A DNA stretch of 64,000 nt from Chitinophaga oryziterrae (GCF_009758125.1 NZ_WRXO01000002.1:124001-188000); one strand, 5' to 3'. Positions 15,619-26,010 are shown, numbered from the stretch's first letter. Made by a program: numbers and translations. Notes: generated from the sequence alone by a model not told the origin.

Positions 15619-18486
15619 ATGAAACTACTCAACATTCTGGAAAATTATGATACGCCCTTACTGGATAAGCTCTCCGCTGATAAAGTTGATGAGGCTATCA
15701 GTCTTAGATTGCCTCAGTCAGTTATTGTTCAGGAAATTATTTCAGCTTTGAGTTCCCAATCATATATTTCCGAAAAGATTTTGTATGCAAGACCTCCCGT
15801 GTTTGCTATATTAAATTTGATCCTGCAATCTCCTTCTTTCATGTTTGATGTAGAGGGGTTTAGAGGCAAAGTTTTAGAGTATGTAAAAGAACTTTCAACC
15901 AGAGCTGCTAATACGAAACCTTCTCATGAGAAAAATCCAAAGCTTTATATAAAAATCTTGAAGAGGGCTTGGGAAAATGATGGGTTGATTGACAAAAGTG
16001 AAGCAAATATTCTTGAATTGGTTAAGTCGGAACTAGGTATTTGGGACCGGGAACATTTTACCTTAATACATGACTCATCTATTCTTGAATTGTGGGATAT
16101 TGAACAGGAGTATTATCTGGCAAGAAACTTTTTACTTGCAACGGGCATTCTTCTTACATACGATAATAAGTATATTATTGCCGATGAAGTTGCAATACAA
16201 ATACGCAAAACATTTGGGATTGAACTTATGGACGATTCCTATAAAAGATTATTAAGTAGTCTCAACCGGGATGACCTTGCACAAGCGCTCACGTATTATC
16301 AGCTTAATGTTAGTGGCTCGAAGGATGTCGTGATTGACCGGCTATTAAATAGTCTGATCCCTCCCGCTGATATTTTAGGATTGTTTCATCTGGAAAGTTT
16401 ACGCGAATTGTGCAGGCAGGAGAATATTCAGATTAGCGGAGCTAAAAACGCGGTAATTGCTAATATTATTCAATTTTTCGATGAAGATATGGATCTGCGT
16501 TTACACCAAAAGGAGGAGCTATTACCTACGCAGCCCCCTGCGCCGGAGGTGAGAGAAATGTCTCCCGAGATTTATTCAAAAATATTATTAAACCTTACAG
16601 GGCAACAGTTATATGACATACTCCATCAGAATACGCTTATGACTAGTGGAACTAAAGATGAGAAGGTAAAACGTATTCTGGATAGTTATAAATCTGAGCG
16701 ATCCATATTTAATTTTCTAAGGAAAGAAGATTTAGCCCAGATGTGTCGGAGATTGACACTTCCTGTTTCAGGGTCTAAACAAGAGTTGGTTGATCGAATT
16801 TTAGATTATGTGCCCGCTACCGCACAAAGTGATCTTCAAATAAGTCGGGATGCGTCTGATATGACAAATATACCAGCTGTTCTGCAATTACAGGAGGTTG
16901 AAACCGTAGTGAATACGGAATCAATAGCTTTGCCTTCTAACTGGGATGAGATTAATGCCAGATTTCCTAACCTAGGGCGTGATGAAAAAATAGTCCTGGC
17001 GATATTGAAGGAAGCCAAATCCATTACAGAACAGGATCTTGCCCGGATTGTTACTAAGCATAAACTTGGTTGGTTTTTGCATAAAGCTCATATGGCCGAA
17101 CTGATGGCAAAATTGAACAGGGATGATAAACCCTATATTCAGATAAAAAGTGTTCAAAATAACAATATTTATCAGTGGACCTCAAATGATATTGCCGACG
17201 GCCAGATCCTAGAGAAAAAAACAGCGCGGGATATTATTGATGCATTACGCCACGGTGTTGTACCCAGAAATAATTTGAATTTGTTGATGGTAGGGCAGCA
17301 AACCGCAAGAAATCATCTCTCTGACATTTTGTTGGAGGTTAACGCCAATAAATCTCATTTTAAATTTATAAGGGGACAATATGGATCAGGGAAGACGTTT
17401 CTCTGCTCCTGGTTAAAGGAGTTTGCTTTAAATAATGAGTTTGCCGTTTCGTTTATAAATATTAGTCATGATCAGCCCTTATCTGATCTGCCAATTTTCT
17501 TTTCCGGATTGATCAATGGATTACGTACTCCGGAGAAAACGGATTCAAGTGCATTGATGGATATTCTTGAATCCTGGCTGCTCAATATTCACAACAAGAC
17601 GGCCCGGATAGAAGGAATAGATCTGACCCTGGAGGGTAGTCATGAGCGCCTTATTAAAATAGTAGAAAAATCAATAGAAATCGAGTTTGCGAATTTTAAT
17701 GATATCGAACCTGGATTTTCCCTGGCATTGCGTGCATTTTATGATGGGAAGGTAAAAGGAGATATTGAATTGGTGTCGAATGCCGTTGCCTGGATTATGG
17801 GCAGCAGGTCTCTTTCCTCACAGGCACTGAGGGATATTGGCGTTAAAGGTTACCTGGAGGCTAATAATGTATTTCCCAGAATGCGGGCAATTCTACAGAT
17901 TATAAGTGGGGCCCGGTACAAAGGCTTACTTCTTTTAGTGGATGAATTGGAATTGGTCAGGAAATTTCCTCATGCACGCCAACGTGAATTGGCACTGGAA
18001 ACACTTCGACTGCTTATTGACGAAGCTGGAAGAAATGCGCTTCCCGGCTGTCTTGTTATATTCACTGGTACAGATGAGTTTTTTGAAGATGAACGCTATG
18101 GGCTTAAAAGCTATGAGGCATTAGCAGAACGGGTAATGACTCCTTTTACACATGAGAATTTTGTAAGTATGCGCCAGCCAATTATCAGTTTGGAGGCTTT
18201 AGATTCGCAAAGACTGGCAAATGTTGTATTTAAAGTGCGCGATTTGTATGGTATTGCTTATGGCTGGGATGCAAAACAATTTGCAGACGATGATTCTATT
18301 TTGAAGCTAATAGGGGAATGGACAATGTTTGGTGAAGAAAGCATAGATCGTAAACCTAGGCCCATCCTGAGGGAATTTATTCAAATGTTGGATTTATGTG
18401 AGGAGAATAAAGGGATTAGTTTATCCCAGTTCTTAAAGAAATCGGTATTAGAAACGGTTCCAGAGGCCTCATTTAATTCAAATTAA
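15619..18486 (+). CDS. brxD: BrxD-type P-loop ATPase (DUF2791) with TerB-like and SAP-like N-terminal modules
   Basis: A 955-residue protein. The C-terminal third is the BREX ATP-binding domain: FIRGQYGSGKTFL with Walker A at 586-593, NISHDQPLSDLPIFFSGLIN, Walker B LLLLVDELE with Asp775-Glu776, and VIFTGTDEFFED. The N-terminal part differs from ordinary BrxD of about 450 residues. IKILKRAWENDGLIDKSEAN near residue 115 is TerB-like, and four SAP-like repeats follow (LNVSGSKDVVIDRLL, IQISGAKNAVIANII, LMTSGTKDEKVKRIL, LPVSGSKQELVDRIL), a DNA-binding helix pair. It sits 9 bp before the BrxHI helicase. A nucleic-acid-binding sensor ATPase in phage defence is the likely role. No PglX/PglZ/BrxC genes are present. 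Confidence 0.82.
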   Translation: MKLLNILENYDTPLLDKLSADKVDEAISLRLPQSVIVQEIISALSSQSYISEKILYARPPVFAILNLILQSPSFMFDVEGFRGKVLEYVKELSTRAANTKPSHEKNPKLYIKILKRAWENDGLIDKSEANILELVKSELGIWDREHFTLIHDSSILELWDIEQEYYLARNFLLATGILLTYDNKYIIADEVAIQIRKTFGIELMDDSYKRLLSSLNRDDLAQALTYYQLNVSGSKDVVIDRLLNSLIPPADILGLFHLESLRELCRQENIQISGAKNAVIANIIQFFDEDMDLRLHQKEELLPTQPPAPEVREMSPEIYSKILLNLTGQQLYDILHQNTLMTSGTKDEKVKRILDSYKSERSIFNFLRKEDLAQMCRRLTLPVSGSKQELVDRILDYVPATAQSDLQISRDASDMTNIPAVLQLQEVETVVNTESIALPSNWDEINARFPNLGRDEKIVLAILKEAKSITEQDLARIVTKHKLGWFLHKAHMAELMAKLNRDDKPYIQIKSVQNNNIYQWTSNDIADGQILEKKTARDIIDALRHGVVPRNNLNLLMVGQQTARNHLSDILLEVNANKSHFKFIRGQYGSGKTFLCSWLKEFALNNEFAVSFINISHDQPLSDLPIFFSGLINGLRTPEKTDSSALMDILESWLLNIHNKTARIEGIDLTLEGSHERLIKIVEKSIEIEFANFNDIEPGFSLALRAFYDGKVKGDIELVSNAVAWIMGSRSLSSQALRDIGVKGYLEANNVFPRMRAILQIISGARYKGLLLLVDELELVRKFPHARQRELALETLRLLIDEAGRNALPGCLVIFTGTDEFFEDERYGLKSYEALAERVMTPFTHENFVSMRQPIISLEALDSQRLANVVFKVRDLYGIAYGWDAKQFADDDSILKLIGEWTMFGEESIDRKPRPILREFIQMLDLCEENKGISLSQFLKKSVLETVPEASFNSN

Positions 18487-18495
18487 CCTGTTGAT

Positions 18496-20644
18496 ATGTC
18501 ATTGAATAAATTGCATCCAAGATTGCAGGATTTTGTAAAAGATCAAAAGTGGAGGGACCTAACTGATATTCAAAAGAAGGCATTTGATCCCATTTATCAG
18601 GGTGTAAGCTGTATCATTGAAGCCCCTACCTCTGGTGGAAAAACAGAAGCTGTACTGTTCCCCCTGTTAACAAGGATATCTACGCGTAAAACACCTGGAT
18701 TTAAGGTACTATATATCGCCCCTCTGAAAGCATTGCTCAATGACCTTGCGCTTAGAGTGCTGCCCTATGCAAAAATGTGCTATATGGAGGCATTCAAATG
18801 GCATGGCGACGTAAGCCAAAGCGATAAAATAAAACAAATGCTTTTCCCTTCCGATATTTTGCTTACTACTCCAGAGTCAATTGAAGCAATTCTACTTCGT
18901 AAGGCGAACTGGAGAGAGGTTTTTAGCAATCTTGAAACTATTGTGATTGATGAAGCCCATTATTTTGCGTTAACTGAAAGAGGTTCACATTTGATGTCTC
19001 TTTTAGAAAGAGTCGAAGCGGGTATACAGAACAAATCTCAAAGAATTGCTGTTTCTGCGACAGTGGGTAATCCCGATGAGTTATTGTGTTGGCTAACAGG
19101 AAACAGGTCAGGTGGGGAATGTATTCGTGTACCATCAACAAATACGAAGGAGAGAGATTTTAAGATCCGTTATTTTATGGATGGCGGGCTGGAACTTCAG
19201 GATAGTTTATATGCGTTACTGAGCCAGAAGAAATCAATTGTTTTTGAACGTTCCCGGACCTTTACGGAAGAAACTGCATCTCGAATAAATGAACGTAATC
19301 TTGAGAGTCGATCCCGGTTCCCTGTGAAAGTAAAGACGCATCACTCTTCAGTCAGCAAGCGATTGAGAGAAGATGCAGAAACATCCATTAAGAATACTTC
19401 GACTGAATCGCTTAACGCAATAATTAGCACTTCCACCCTGGAGTTGGGAATTGATATTGGTGAGCTAGATCAGGTAGTTCAGATTGGAGGATTAAATAGT
19501 TCAGGCTCTTTTCTTCAACGTGTAGGGCGGACAGGCCGTAGGGTTGGCAGGCCCCAATTCTTTCGGGGGATTGTGTGCTGATGAAGAGGAATTAATTTTA
19601 TTGACGGGTTGTGTGAGTTTGGGTATGAAGCGTAGTTCAGAAGCAATCTTACTTCCTAATAGGGCTTTTCATATTCTGGCCCACCAAACTATTTGTTTCT
19701 GCCTTCAAAATGCAGGAGCTACAGCAGAACAGATTTGGAATGTGCTTTCAAAGGCGTACTGCTTTTCCAGGATAACTAGAAGCGAGTTCGACTTATTAAT
19801 AAGTCATATGGTGCAAGAGGATTATTTAAGGATTATAAACGGAACTTTATTACTGACAGGAAAGAAAAGTGAGGATGAGTTTCTCCGCGCTAACTGGAAA
19901 AGGCTTTTTGCCATTTTTGATACAGGACCCATGTATAACGTTGTAGATGGTAAAAAAGTAGTTGGTACGCTTGATTCAGGTTTTGCAAGGGAACGACAAC
20001 TGCCTTTTGTATTTGTATTAGGTGGTCAGGAATGGAATGCGCTTAAAATAGATCATGAATTACAGCAAATAGTAGTTCAAAAGAATGAAACAGGTATTCC
20101 TCCTAAGTGGAGTACTATCGGAAATTTCGATGTTCCCTTTGAATTAGCCCAGGAAATTGGCCATCTGCTTATGAGTGATGAAAAACTTGAGTTCCTGGAT
20201 TTACCTGCCCTCAGAATACTAAATGCAGAGAGAAATGCCCATAGTAACTTAGGTTGGAACCATGGTAGTTGGATAATAGAAGCCTCCTCAGACGCCGAAA
20301 GAATTTATCTCTGGACTTTTTCCGGAGATAAGATCAATCGGAGTTTATATAAATTCTTATGCTCAAAAGTCAAAGGGGATATAAAATATGATTATAAAAA
20401 AGTGATAATAGATTTTGGAAAAGAACCAAAATCAGTCCAGGAGATATATGACTTAATTACGGAGCTCAGAACCAGGACAGAGCAAGAAATCAGGAGCCAT
20501 ATGGAAATAGAAATCGAGGTTAAATGGTTCTCCAAATTTTCGGAATGTTTGCCAGCCAAATTATCAAAGAAGGCTATTATTGAAAAAGATATGGATTTAT
20601 CCGGACTTGTTCGTGAGTTAAATGAAATGACGATTGATTATTAG
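18496..20644 (+). pseudogene. brxHI: BrxHI (Lhr-like DEAD/DEAH helicase), split by a -1/+1 frameshift
   Basis: Two overlapping frames form one helicase of about 715 residues. Frame 1 (18496-19581) has APTSGGKTEA (Walker A), VIDEAHYF (DEAH), SATVGNPDELL, STSTLELGIDIGELDQVVQ and QRVGRTGRR. Frame 2 continues GLCADEEELILL and the Lhr-type C-terminal region to 20644. The shift lies at five G at 19565-19569: with four G the join reads RPQFFRGLCADEEE. All helicase motifs are in the first fragment, which could still be made as a 361-residue core. It may be a true mutation, a slippage site or an assembly error. It is the partner of the ATPase gene upstream. Confidence 0.8.
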
Positions 20645-20657
20645 AGATATTCCGGCC

Positions 20658-20753
20658 CGTTCTGAAAGCTATCAAATCTAGCAGTAATTGGTTAGATATA
20701 CCGCCCGTTCCCGCTACACTAAAGGTTTTCAGGTTTGCTGAAAACCTTTTTAT
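20658..20753 (+). repeat. tRNA-3'-end-like repeat R2 with following hairpin
   Basis: It shares CAAATCT, AATTGGT, AGAYA and CCCGTTCCCGCTAYA with R1 over about 60 bases, ends GCTACA like the tRNA, and is followed by a perfect 12-bp hairpin AAAGGTTTTCAG / CTGAAAACCTTT with a T-run. It begins 14 bases after the brxHI stop and marks the right edge of that module. Confidence 0.6.
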
Positions 20754-20927
20754 TTATGACTTACTGTCATTGGTTTTCAAGTACCATTTACATCCCCTAT
20801 ATCGTACTTTAGACAATATTGCGTACTCCAGAAGCCAACAAATAAGTATACCTACAAAAATTCATTGGATACATCAGTTAAACGAGCAACGGACAGCTAT
20901 ACAGCTATCCGTTGCTAAAGGGGAAAA

Positions 20928-22439
20928 TTATTTATAAAGATTCGGGTTATTCTGCTCTTCGCCCTGTGGTATAACGAAAATATAGTAAGGGCTATTGGCT
21001 CCAAAGTTTGTACCATCAGAGAACTTAAGTGCAGTATGGTATTTGGCGGCTACTTGTTTGGTAGTACCATCAGGAGTTACGACTGTTACTTTTATATCAT
21101 TACCGTTGGCATCCACATAAGGCTTGCGTACAACAGGCAGCTGATTACGGATAATGTCAGATAAGCCGAATCCTTCTCCCCACAGTTCCTTTCTTCTTTC
21201 AATCAGGATTTCTTTTATCAGGTCATCCTGCGTAGCGCCTGTTGGTTCAAATGTTTTGGCTCCCCTTGCTGTTCGGAGCTGGTTCAGGGCATTGATGCCT
21301 TCAGTAAGATTGCCGGCACGGGCATAACCTTCTGCCTTGATTAATATGGCTTCGGAACTTCTCATCAGCACCAGGTCTGCGGTCTGGTCTGCCTTGAACT
21401 TAAACTTTTTATATTGCAGATAACCTTCCCTGGCGGCTGCAGAGCCATCCCAGGAAAAAAGCGTTTTACGTATGTCTTCTCCCTCAAACAATTCTCCAAA
21501 TAAAGGATCGGCCATAAAACTGTAGTAGTAGGAAGAAGAGGAAGATACATCCAGAAAATTAAAACTATAGCTGCCATCACTCTGACTGGGAATTTCAGGA
21601 TGTCCCCATATCCATTCAGAGTTATTGACGTCATTGAATCCCTTACTGTATTCTGAGGGTATCATTAAAGGATAATCCCGCTGTGCTTCATCTGCTGCAG
21701 CCGCTGCCTGAGCCCACCTGCCGGTATTCAGATAAGCCCGTGCCAGAAGACCGTTTACTACGTCCGCATTGATCTTGTATTTAGCCGGTCGATCATAATT
21801 TGTCAGCAGCACTTTTGCCTGTAACAGATCAGAAAAGATCAGTTCATAAATTTCTTTCAGTGAAGCTTTGGGATTCCCTACTGTAGCGGCTGTGGTTGGC
21901 ACTGTATAAATAGGTGCTGTTTTAGCCAGGGAATCTTTCAGGTATGAGAATTGGTAAAAGGATGCGATGGTAAGGTAGGTATGCGCCCTTAATGCCAGCA
22001 CCTGACCTTTAAGCACTTTTTTAGCTGTAGAATCGCCTTCAACCTTGTCTACGTTGGCGATGACGATATTGCTATTATTGATGATCTTGTAAAGCTGACC
22101 CCAGATAGCAGTAACACGTGACTGCGTTTTATCGTTCATCTGCGTGAAACGGTAAGCAGTAGGAAAGCCGTATTTGGTTGTGATAAGTGCTACGTCATCC
22201 GCCATAGCATCGCTGGTTAGCGCAATGGTTTTGAATCCGGGGTTACTGTAGGTGCCTCCGTAAAAATCATCCATCATGGACGCCCAGGTGCCTTCTGATA
22301 TAGTACTAAGGTTGGCGACATTCTTAAAAAGAATATCCTCTGATACTGCATCGGAAGGAGCAGTGTTCAGTTGCTTGTTGCAGGCCGACAGACCAATGAT
22401 CAGCGCTGCAGTATATGTATAAAATCTGTTAGTTTTCAT
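20928..22439 (-). CDS. SusD/RagB family outer-membrane lipoprotein
   Basis: A 503-residue SusD-like surface glycan-binding lipoprotein. The signal peptide ends in a lipobox (IIGLSACNK, Cys about residue 20). The TPR-type core contains LRAHTYLTIASFYQFSYL, NGLLARAYLNTGRWAQAAAAADEA and ILIERRKELWGEGFGLSDIIR, all family hallmarks. It works with the SusC pore encoded 26 bp upstream. No carbohydrate-active enzyme, SusE or regulator is attached, so the ligand is unknown and could also be a peptide or amino sugar. Confidence 0.93.
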   Translation of the reverse strand: MKTNRFYTYTAALIIGLSACNKQLNTAPSDAVSEDILFKNVANLSTISEGTWASMMDDFYGGTYSNPGFKTIALTSDAMADDVALITTKYGFPTAYRFTQMNDKTQSRVTAIWGQLYKIINNSNIVIANVDKVEGDSTAKKVLKGQVLALRAHTYLTIASFYQFSYLKDSLAKTAPIYTVPTTAATVGNPKASLKEIYELIFSDLLQAKVLLTNYDRPAKYKINADVVNGLLARAYLNTGRWAQAAAAADEAQRDYPLMIPSEYSKGFNDVNNSEWIWGHPEIPSQSDGSYSFNFLDVSSSSSYYYSFMADPLFGELFEGEDIRKTLFSWDGSAAAREGYLQYKKFKFKADQTADLVLMRSSEAILIKAEGYARAGNLTEGINALNQLRTARGAKTFEPTGATQDDLIKEILIERRKELWGEGFGLSDIIRNQLPVVRKPYVDANGNDIKVTVVTPDGTTKQVAAKYHTALKFSDGTNFGANSPYYIFVIPQGEEQNNPNLYK

Positions 22440-22465
22440 TTTCGTTTAATGTTATACGTTACACA

Positions 22466-25400
22466 TTAGAGTCCTACCTGTATGCCCAGTGAGAATGTTT
22501 TCATAGCAGGATATTGATAATAGGTAGTGCCATCGATAGACTGTTCAGGGTCCATGCCCTGATGACCATAAAAGGTGAGCAGATTCTCGCCCAGAGCATA
22601 TACTTTCGCGCTTCTGATGCCGATTTTGGACAATAACGTTGCAGGCAGTGAATATCCAAGGGATACTGTTTTAAGACGCGCATATGTGGCGCTGTACAGA
22701 AAACGGGTAGATGTGGAGGTCCAGTTCAGGTTATCAGTTGTAAATCTGGGTACATCTGAGTTAGTATGCTCAGGTGTCCAGCGTTCCAGCAGTTCTGTTG
22801 ACCAGCTACGGCCAGGGCTTGTAGCTCCGCTTAGCATGGATACATAATCGAGGTCCAGCACTTTACCTCCTATACTATAGGCTAATAAAAATGACAGTTC
22901 AACATTTCTGTAATTTAAAGTATTGGAGAGGCCACCTGTTACATCCGGCAAGGCAGAACCTGCATAATACTGTGTAGCAGAAGCATAGCTGGTGGTGGTC
23001 ACTTTTTTACCGTTTGCATCGTTTTGGTACCAGAGTGGATTGCCGGTCTGTGGGTCCACACCGGCCCATTCACGCAGGTAGAAGTCGTAGATGGATCGGC
23101 CCACCATTAGCTTTTTGGTGCCGCTGATAATTTCCTTTTGCGGCAGTTCCGTGATTTTGTTTTTATTATGCGCAACGTTCAGCCCAATATTCCATTTGAA
23201 ATTCCGGGTACTCACTGGAATTGCATTCAGTTCCAGTTCCACACCTGTATTGCGTAATGCTCCGATATTGGCACTGATAGAGCCGAAACCAGTAGATGCA
23301 GCCATAGGTTTTGCATACAGGAGGTCCTTGCTGATCCTGTTATAATAATTGATAGTGCCGTACAGACGGTTATCAAATAATCCAAAATCCAGGCCTATGT
23401 TCAGATTAAGATTGCTTTCCCATTTCAAGCCTGGTGTGGCCAATCTGGAAGTGATTACACCTCCGTTGCCAAGGTTGTTCTGTATGTTAAAAAGTGCCAG
23501 GTAAGCATAGTAAGTGCTTAAATTGTCATTACCGGAGGCGCCGTAGCTTCCTTTGAGTGTGAGGGCATTCAGCCAGCTTACAGAACGCAGAAATGCCTCT
23601 TCAGAGATCCTCCAGGATGCTCCGGTAGACCAGAATGTACCCCAACGGGAGTCTGGAGAGAAGCGAGATGAGCCATCCCTTCTTACGGAAGCAGTGAAAT
23701 AATACCTGTTCAGGTAATTATACTGCCCCTGACCAAAGAAACTCAGCTTCGCATAATTATCTGAGGTACCAGTAAAATCATTTAACTGAGAAGCCGCCGC
23801 TGGCTCATATAAGTCTGGTAATGCAAACTTCTGCCGGCTTCCGTTCAGTGTGCTGGCATTAAAGTAATAATATTCATGGCCAGCGAGCAGGTTGAGATGA
23901 TGGCCTCCCAGCAGGTCTGCATCGTAGGTCAGAATATTGTTCCATGTATAGCTAAGTTTTCTGCCATTGGCTTTACTGATATAGCCGCCTATTTCGGCAT
24001 CTCCACCTACTGTAGGGTTGGTGTAAACAAGTGAATTGTTGTTTACATAATCGATATTATAGCTGGTTTTGAAATGTAATGCCCTCGTGAGCGATGCTTC
24101 AAGAAATGTTCTGGCAGAGATATTCTCGTTGGTATACCTGTTCTTGTCCAGTGGTAAAGAACCTATCAGGTTCTCCCGGGCCAGGGCTGCGGAGGGACGG
24201 TAGTCTCCGTAATCAAACTGTTTCTGACCATTGAGGTCTAGCTTATAGGAGCCGTCTGCATTGCGCTGGTAAATGGGGTAAAAACCTGGAATAGTCCTGC
24301 CGAACAACACTACGTTGTCTGTACGGGAGTCAGAAGATGCTGGATAATCTTGTGCAGAGCTGGAACCATTCAGGTTAAGACCTGTTTTCAGCCAGGGTTT
24401 TGCCTGTAAAGTAATATTGCTTCTTAAATTATAACGCTTAAAACCAGAGCCTATGTAAGCCCCTTCATTATTGACATAACCACCACTAACATAGTAGGAG
24501 GATTTGTCGCTACCGCCGCTGAAGTTAAGCTGTGCCTGTGTATATTTTCCGGATTGCTGTATGCCCTTTCCCCAGTCGTCATTCCATAATGCGTGTGCAC
24601 CTGCCATGATTTTCCCGTCCGTTCCTACGGGTTGAGGAAAAGCGGGCCCATAGGGATTGATGCCCAGATCCGCTACTACACGCGCACTGGCCGCGGTTGC
24701 TGCTTGCGCAGGTGACTGCCCGTTTGTTAGTTGCTTATTGCGCAGTGCTTCCCAGTAAAGCTCAAAATACTGATCTGTATTAATCTTGTCATAATCGCTG
24801 ACAGCGCGACTGCTCCAGCCCTGATTAAAGGTGACATTCACTGCGGATTCGCCTTTTTTTCCCTGTTTGGTTGTAATGATGATGACTCCGTTAGCAGCGC
24901 GTGAGCCATAGAGATTGGCGGCAGTAGCATCTTTCAGTACACTGATAGATGCTATGTCTGCAGCATCGAGCGCATTAATGTCTCCTTCATATGGAGCGCC
25001 GTCCACAACAAACAGGGGCGCGCTGGAAGCATTGATGGAGCCTATGCCACGTATGCGTATGGTAGAGCTGTTACCGGGCTGCCCGTTAGAAGATGTGGTT
25101 TGCAGACCAGTTACAAGACCCTGTAAAGCATTGGTAACATTGGGTGTAAGCCGGTTATTGATCTTGTCTGAGCTGACAGTGGACAGTGCTCCCGGATATC
25201 CCGAGCGTTTTACATTAGTATAGGCTACTGCTACCACTTCATCCAAAGTAGTATTGGCCGGCTTCAGGAGGATGATCACATTTGCATCTCCTTCGCGCAC
25301 TTCTGTTTCTACAGTTTCCCTGCCAATGAAGGAAACGGAAAGTACTGTCTTGCTGCTGGGAAGATTCAGCTGAAAATGTCCTTCCTGATCGGTAGTTGTG

Positions 25401-25552
25401 CCAAGTGAAGTCCGGTTAATTTTTACCGTCACTCCCGGCAATGGTTGCTTGTTTTCTGCAGCGAGCACCTGCCCCTGCACTTGTCTTTGCTGTGCCAAAA
25501 GTCGTGTGCTGAAAAGGAGTGCAAGCACGAGGGTTACATTTGTCTTGAACAT
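22466..25552 (-). CDS. SusC/RagA family TonB-linked outer-membrane receptor
   Basis: A 1028-residue TonB-dependent transporter that imports the ligand captured by its SusD partner. After a signal peptide (MFKTNVTLVLALLF..AQ) comes a carboxypeptidase-D-regulatory-like domain (QPLPGVTVKI), the SusC region LDEVVAVAY, then the plug with RIRGIGSINASSAPLFVVDG and ISVLKDATAANLYGSRAANG. The rest is a 22-strand-type barrel ending in an aromatic-rich FSLGIQVGL. There is no STN domain, so direct signalling to a FecR anti-sigma is unlikely, and no sigma/FecR genes are adjacent. The pair lies alone between R2 and R3. Confidence 0.94.
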   Translation of the reverse strand: MFKTNVTLVLALLFSTRLLAQQRQVQGQVLAAENKQPLPGVTVKINRTSLGTTTDQEGHFQLNLPSSKTVLSVSFIGRETVETEVREGDANVIILLKPANTTLDEVVAVAYTNVKRSGYPGALSTVSSDKINNRLTPNVTNALQGLVTGLQTTSSNGQPGNSSTIRIRGIGSINASSAPLFVVDGAPYEGDINALDAADIASISVLKDATAANLYGSRAANGVIIITTKQGKKGESAVNVTFNQGWSSRAVSDYDKINTDQYFELYWEALRNKQLTNGQSPAQAATAASARVVADLGINPYGPAFPQPVGTDGKIMAGAHALWNDDWGKGIQQSGKYTQAQLNFSGGSDKSSYYVSGGYVNNEGAYIGSGFKRYNLRSNITLQAKPWLKTGLNLNGSSSAQDYPASSDSRTDNVVLFGRTIPGFYPIYQRNADGSYKLDLNGQKQFDYGDYRPSAALARENLIGSLPLDKNRYTNENISARTFLEASLTRALHFKTSYNIDYVNNNSLVYTNPTVGGDAEIGGYISKANGRKLSYTWNNILTYDADLLGGHHLNLLAGHEYYYFNASTLNGSRQKFALPDLYEPAAASQLNDFTGTSDNYAKLSFFGQGQYNYLNRYYFTASVRRDGSSRFSPDSRWGTFWSTGASWRISEEAFLRSVSWLNALTLKGSYGASGNDNLSTYYAYLALFNIQNNLGNGGVITSRLATPGLKWESNLNLNIGLDFGLFDNRLYGTINYYNRISKDLLYAKPMAASTGFGSISANIGALRNTGVELELNAIPVSTRNFKWNIGLNVAHNKNKITELPQKEIISGTKKLMVGRSIYDFYLREWAGVDPQTGNPLWYQNDANGKKVTTTSYASATQYYAGSALPDVTGGLSNTLNYRNVELSFLLAYSIGGKVLDLDYVSMLSGATSPGRSWSTELLERWTPEHTNSDVPRFTTDNLNWTSTSTRFLYSATYARLKTVSLGYSLPATLLSKIGIRSAKVYALGENLLTFYGHQGMDPEQSIDGTTYYQYPAMKTFSLGIQVGL

Positions 25553-25937
25553 AAGTATTTAGATTATAAGAATATAGAAAAGCATTGCATTTAGGGCAAT
25601 AACATATATTCCAGCTGATGGGTAAAAGCAACTGGTAATCGCTAAATTGATTATGTGCATTGATTAAGACGGGCTACAATAAAGACTTATGCTTATAGAT
25701 AAAGACGTTAAATAAGATAAGGTCGATAAATGTATAGTTGGTCTTCTCATAAATATTTGGGTTCTTGTAATTTATCCTGGCTTAACAAATCAATATGCTA
25801 CAATAATATATCGGTGCAGCAAAAATAGTATAAATAAATAGTCTATGAAAATTGTAGGATGTGCAAATTTCAATTATCTTATCTTGATTTATGCAGTGGG
25901 CGTAACTTAATAAACAATAATAGATCATTTGGTATGC
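25553..25937. other. Intergenic region upstream of the lone susC
   Basis: An AT-rich spacer that should contain the susC promoter on the minus strand. I see no gene, riboswitch or clear promoter pair. It ends at repeat R3. Confidence 0.4.
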
Positions 25938-26010
25938 GGTTAGATAATTTTCCCGTTCCAGCTATCATGGATAAAAAAGGCTTCATGAAATGAGGTCTTT
26001 TTATTTATAG
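25938..26010 (+). repeat. tRNA-3'-end-like repeat R3 with following hairpin
   Basis: GGTTAGATAATTTTCCCGTT is followed by CCAGCTAT, then a hairpin AAAAAGGCTTCAT / ATGAGGTCTTTTT (two G-T pairs) and TTATTTATAG. R2 also ends its hairpin with TTATTTATG. It is more diverged than R1 and R2 but has the same orientation and layout. It is the right edge of the accessory region. Confidence 0.5.
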
